Assembly (NCBI GenBank): GCA_946481355.1
Contig: CAMLNH010000191.1
Span: 1 to 5,548, forward strand
Origin: an uncultured Curvibacter sp.
GTDB lineage: Bacteria > Pseudomonadota > Gammaproteobacteria > Burkholderiales > Burkholderiaceae
Direction of reading: 5' to 3'
DNA: 5,548 nt
Shown: piece by piece, positions 5,367 through 5,548 of the stretch
How the letters are laid out: every line of letters begins with the position of its first letter
Position numbering within the stretch: position 1 is the stretch's first letter
The notes under the pieces: model-generated
Seen by the model: the letters and a program-made list of their open reading frames with translations, nothing else
What the model was told of the DNA's origin: nothing
Database searches by the model: none
Made by a program: the position numbers and the translations under genes

Positions 5367-5548
5367 ATGAAAATCGCTCAGGAAATTCGCGCCGGCAACG
5401 TGATCATGCACGGCAAGGACCCCATGGTCGTGCTCAAGACCGAATACAGCCGCGGTGGCCGCAACGCCGCCACCGTGCGCATGAAACTCAAGAGCCTGAT
5501 CGCCAACTTCGGCACCGAAGTGGTGTTCAAGGCCGACGACAAGATGGA
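5367..5548 (+). CDS. efp: Elongation factor P, N-terminal part (first 60 codons; gene runs off the window)
   Basis: EF-P binds between the P and E sites of the ribosome and speeds peptide bond formation at consecutive prolines. The visible portion is the KOW-like N-terminal domain I, starting [13 protein letters not shown] and running through the conserved VRMKLKSL and FKADDK segments, out of about 185-188 residues in the family. The tip of the loop reads SRGGRNAA, with Arg32 encoded at 5460-5462. Arginine at this position marks the EarP-modified class of EF-P, as in Pseudomonas and Neisseria, rather than the lysine form modified by EpmA/EpmB. The earP gene directly upstream fits this. The ATG has a short Shine-Dalgarno six bases upstream. 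A structured 137-base region separates it from earP. The 3' part lies outside the window, so domains II and III cannot be checked. Confidence 0.97.
   Translation, partial: MKIAQEIRAGNVIMHGKDPMVVLKTEYSRGGRNAATVRMKLKSLIANFGTEVVFKADDKM

Noticed and set aside
1..5548. CRISPR array, insertion sequence, phage or toxin-antitoxin system.
   Set aside because: No spaced direct repeats, transposase or integrase motifs or small paired genes were seen. The tRNA-Val 3' end, the usual integration site, is outside the window, so it cannot be judged.

Overview
The window looks like chromosomal DNA from a GC-rich betaproteobacterium, most likely Burkholderiales and probably near Comamonadaceae. The basis is the GC-rich third codon positions, the style of the HU, UvrC and EarP proteins, and the earP-efp pair encoding an EF-P with arginine at residue 32. 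The genus call is inference from remembered protein families, since no search was possible. I see no insertion sequence, prophage, CRISPR array or other sign of recent transfer.

Layout, left to right. A tRNA-Val(UAC) gene on the minus strand is cut by the left edge. Immediately upstream of it, on the same strand, is an HU-family gene with a GTG start, a good Shine-Dalgarno and a strong sigma70-type promoter about 120-150 bases upstream. A 289-base gap (338-626) holds that promoter, a leader able to form two hairpins, and an A8/T8 tract near the end of the next gene. From 627 to about 4130 runs a compact minus-strand cluster in the order uvrC, pgsA, EamA/DMT transporter, with gaps of only 13 to 32 bases. 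Head-to-head with uvrC is earP on the plus strand. It is followed by a 137-base leader with a strong hairpin and then the first 60 codons of efp, cut by the right edge.

How the genes work together. EarP transfers rhamnose to Arg32 of EF-P, which lets EF-P relieve ribosome stalling at polyproline stretches; enzyme and substrate are neighbours here and Arg32 is visible. UvrC is the nuclease of nucleotide excision repair. PgsA makes phosphatidylglycerophosphate, the committed step to phosphatidylglycerol. The transporter's substrate is unknown. HU is a nucleoid protein, and the tRNA-Val just behind it is probably cut from the same transcript.

The gene content is ordinary housekeeping. The points most worth a second look are regulatory: two mutually exclusive hairpins ahead of efp, a 12-base palindrome centred between the uvrC and earP start codons, and the structured leader of the HU gene. 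I found no convincing new multi-gene system.
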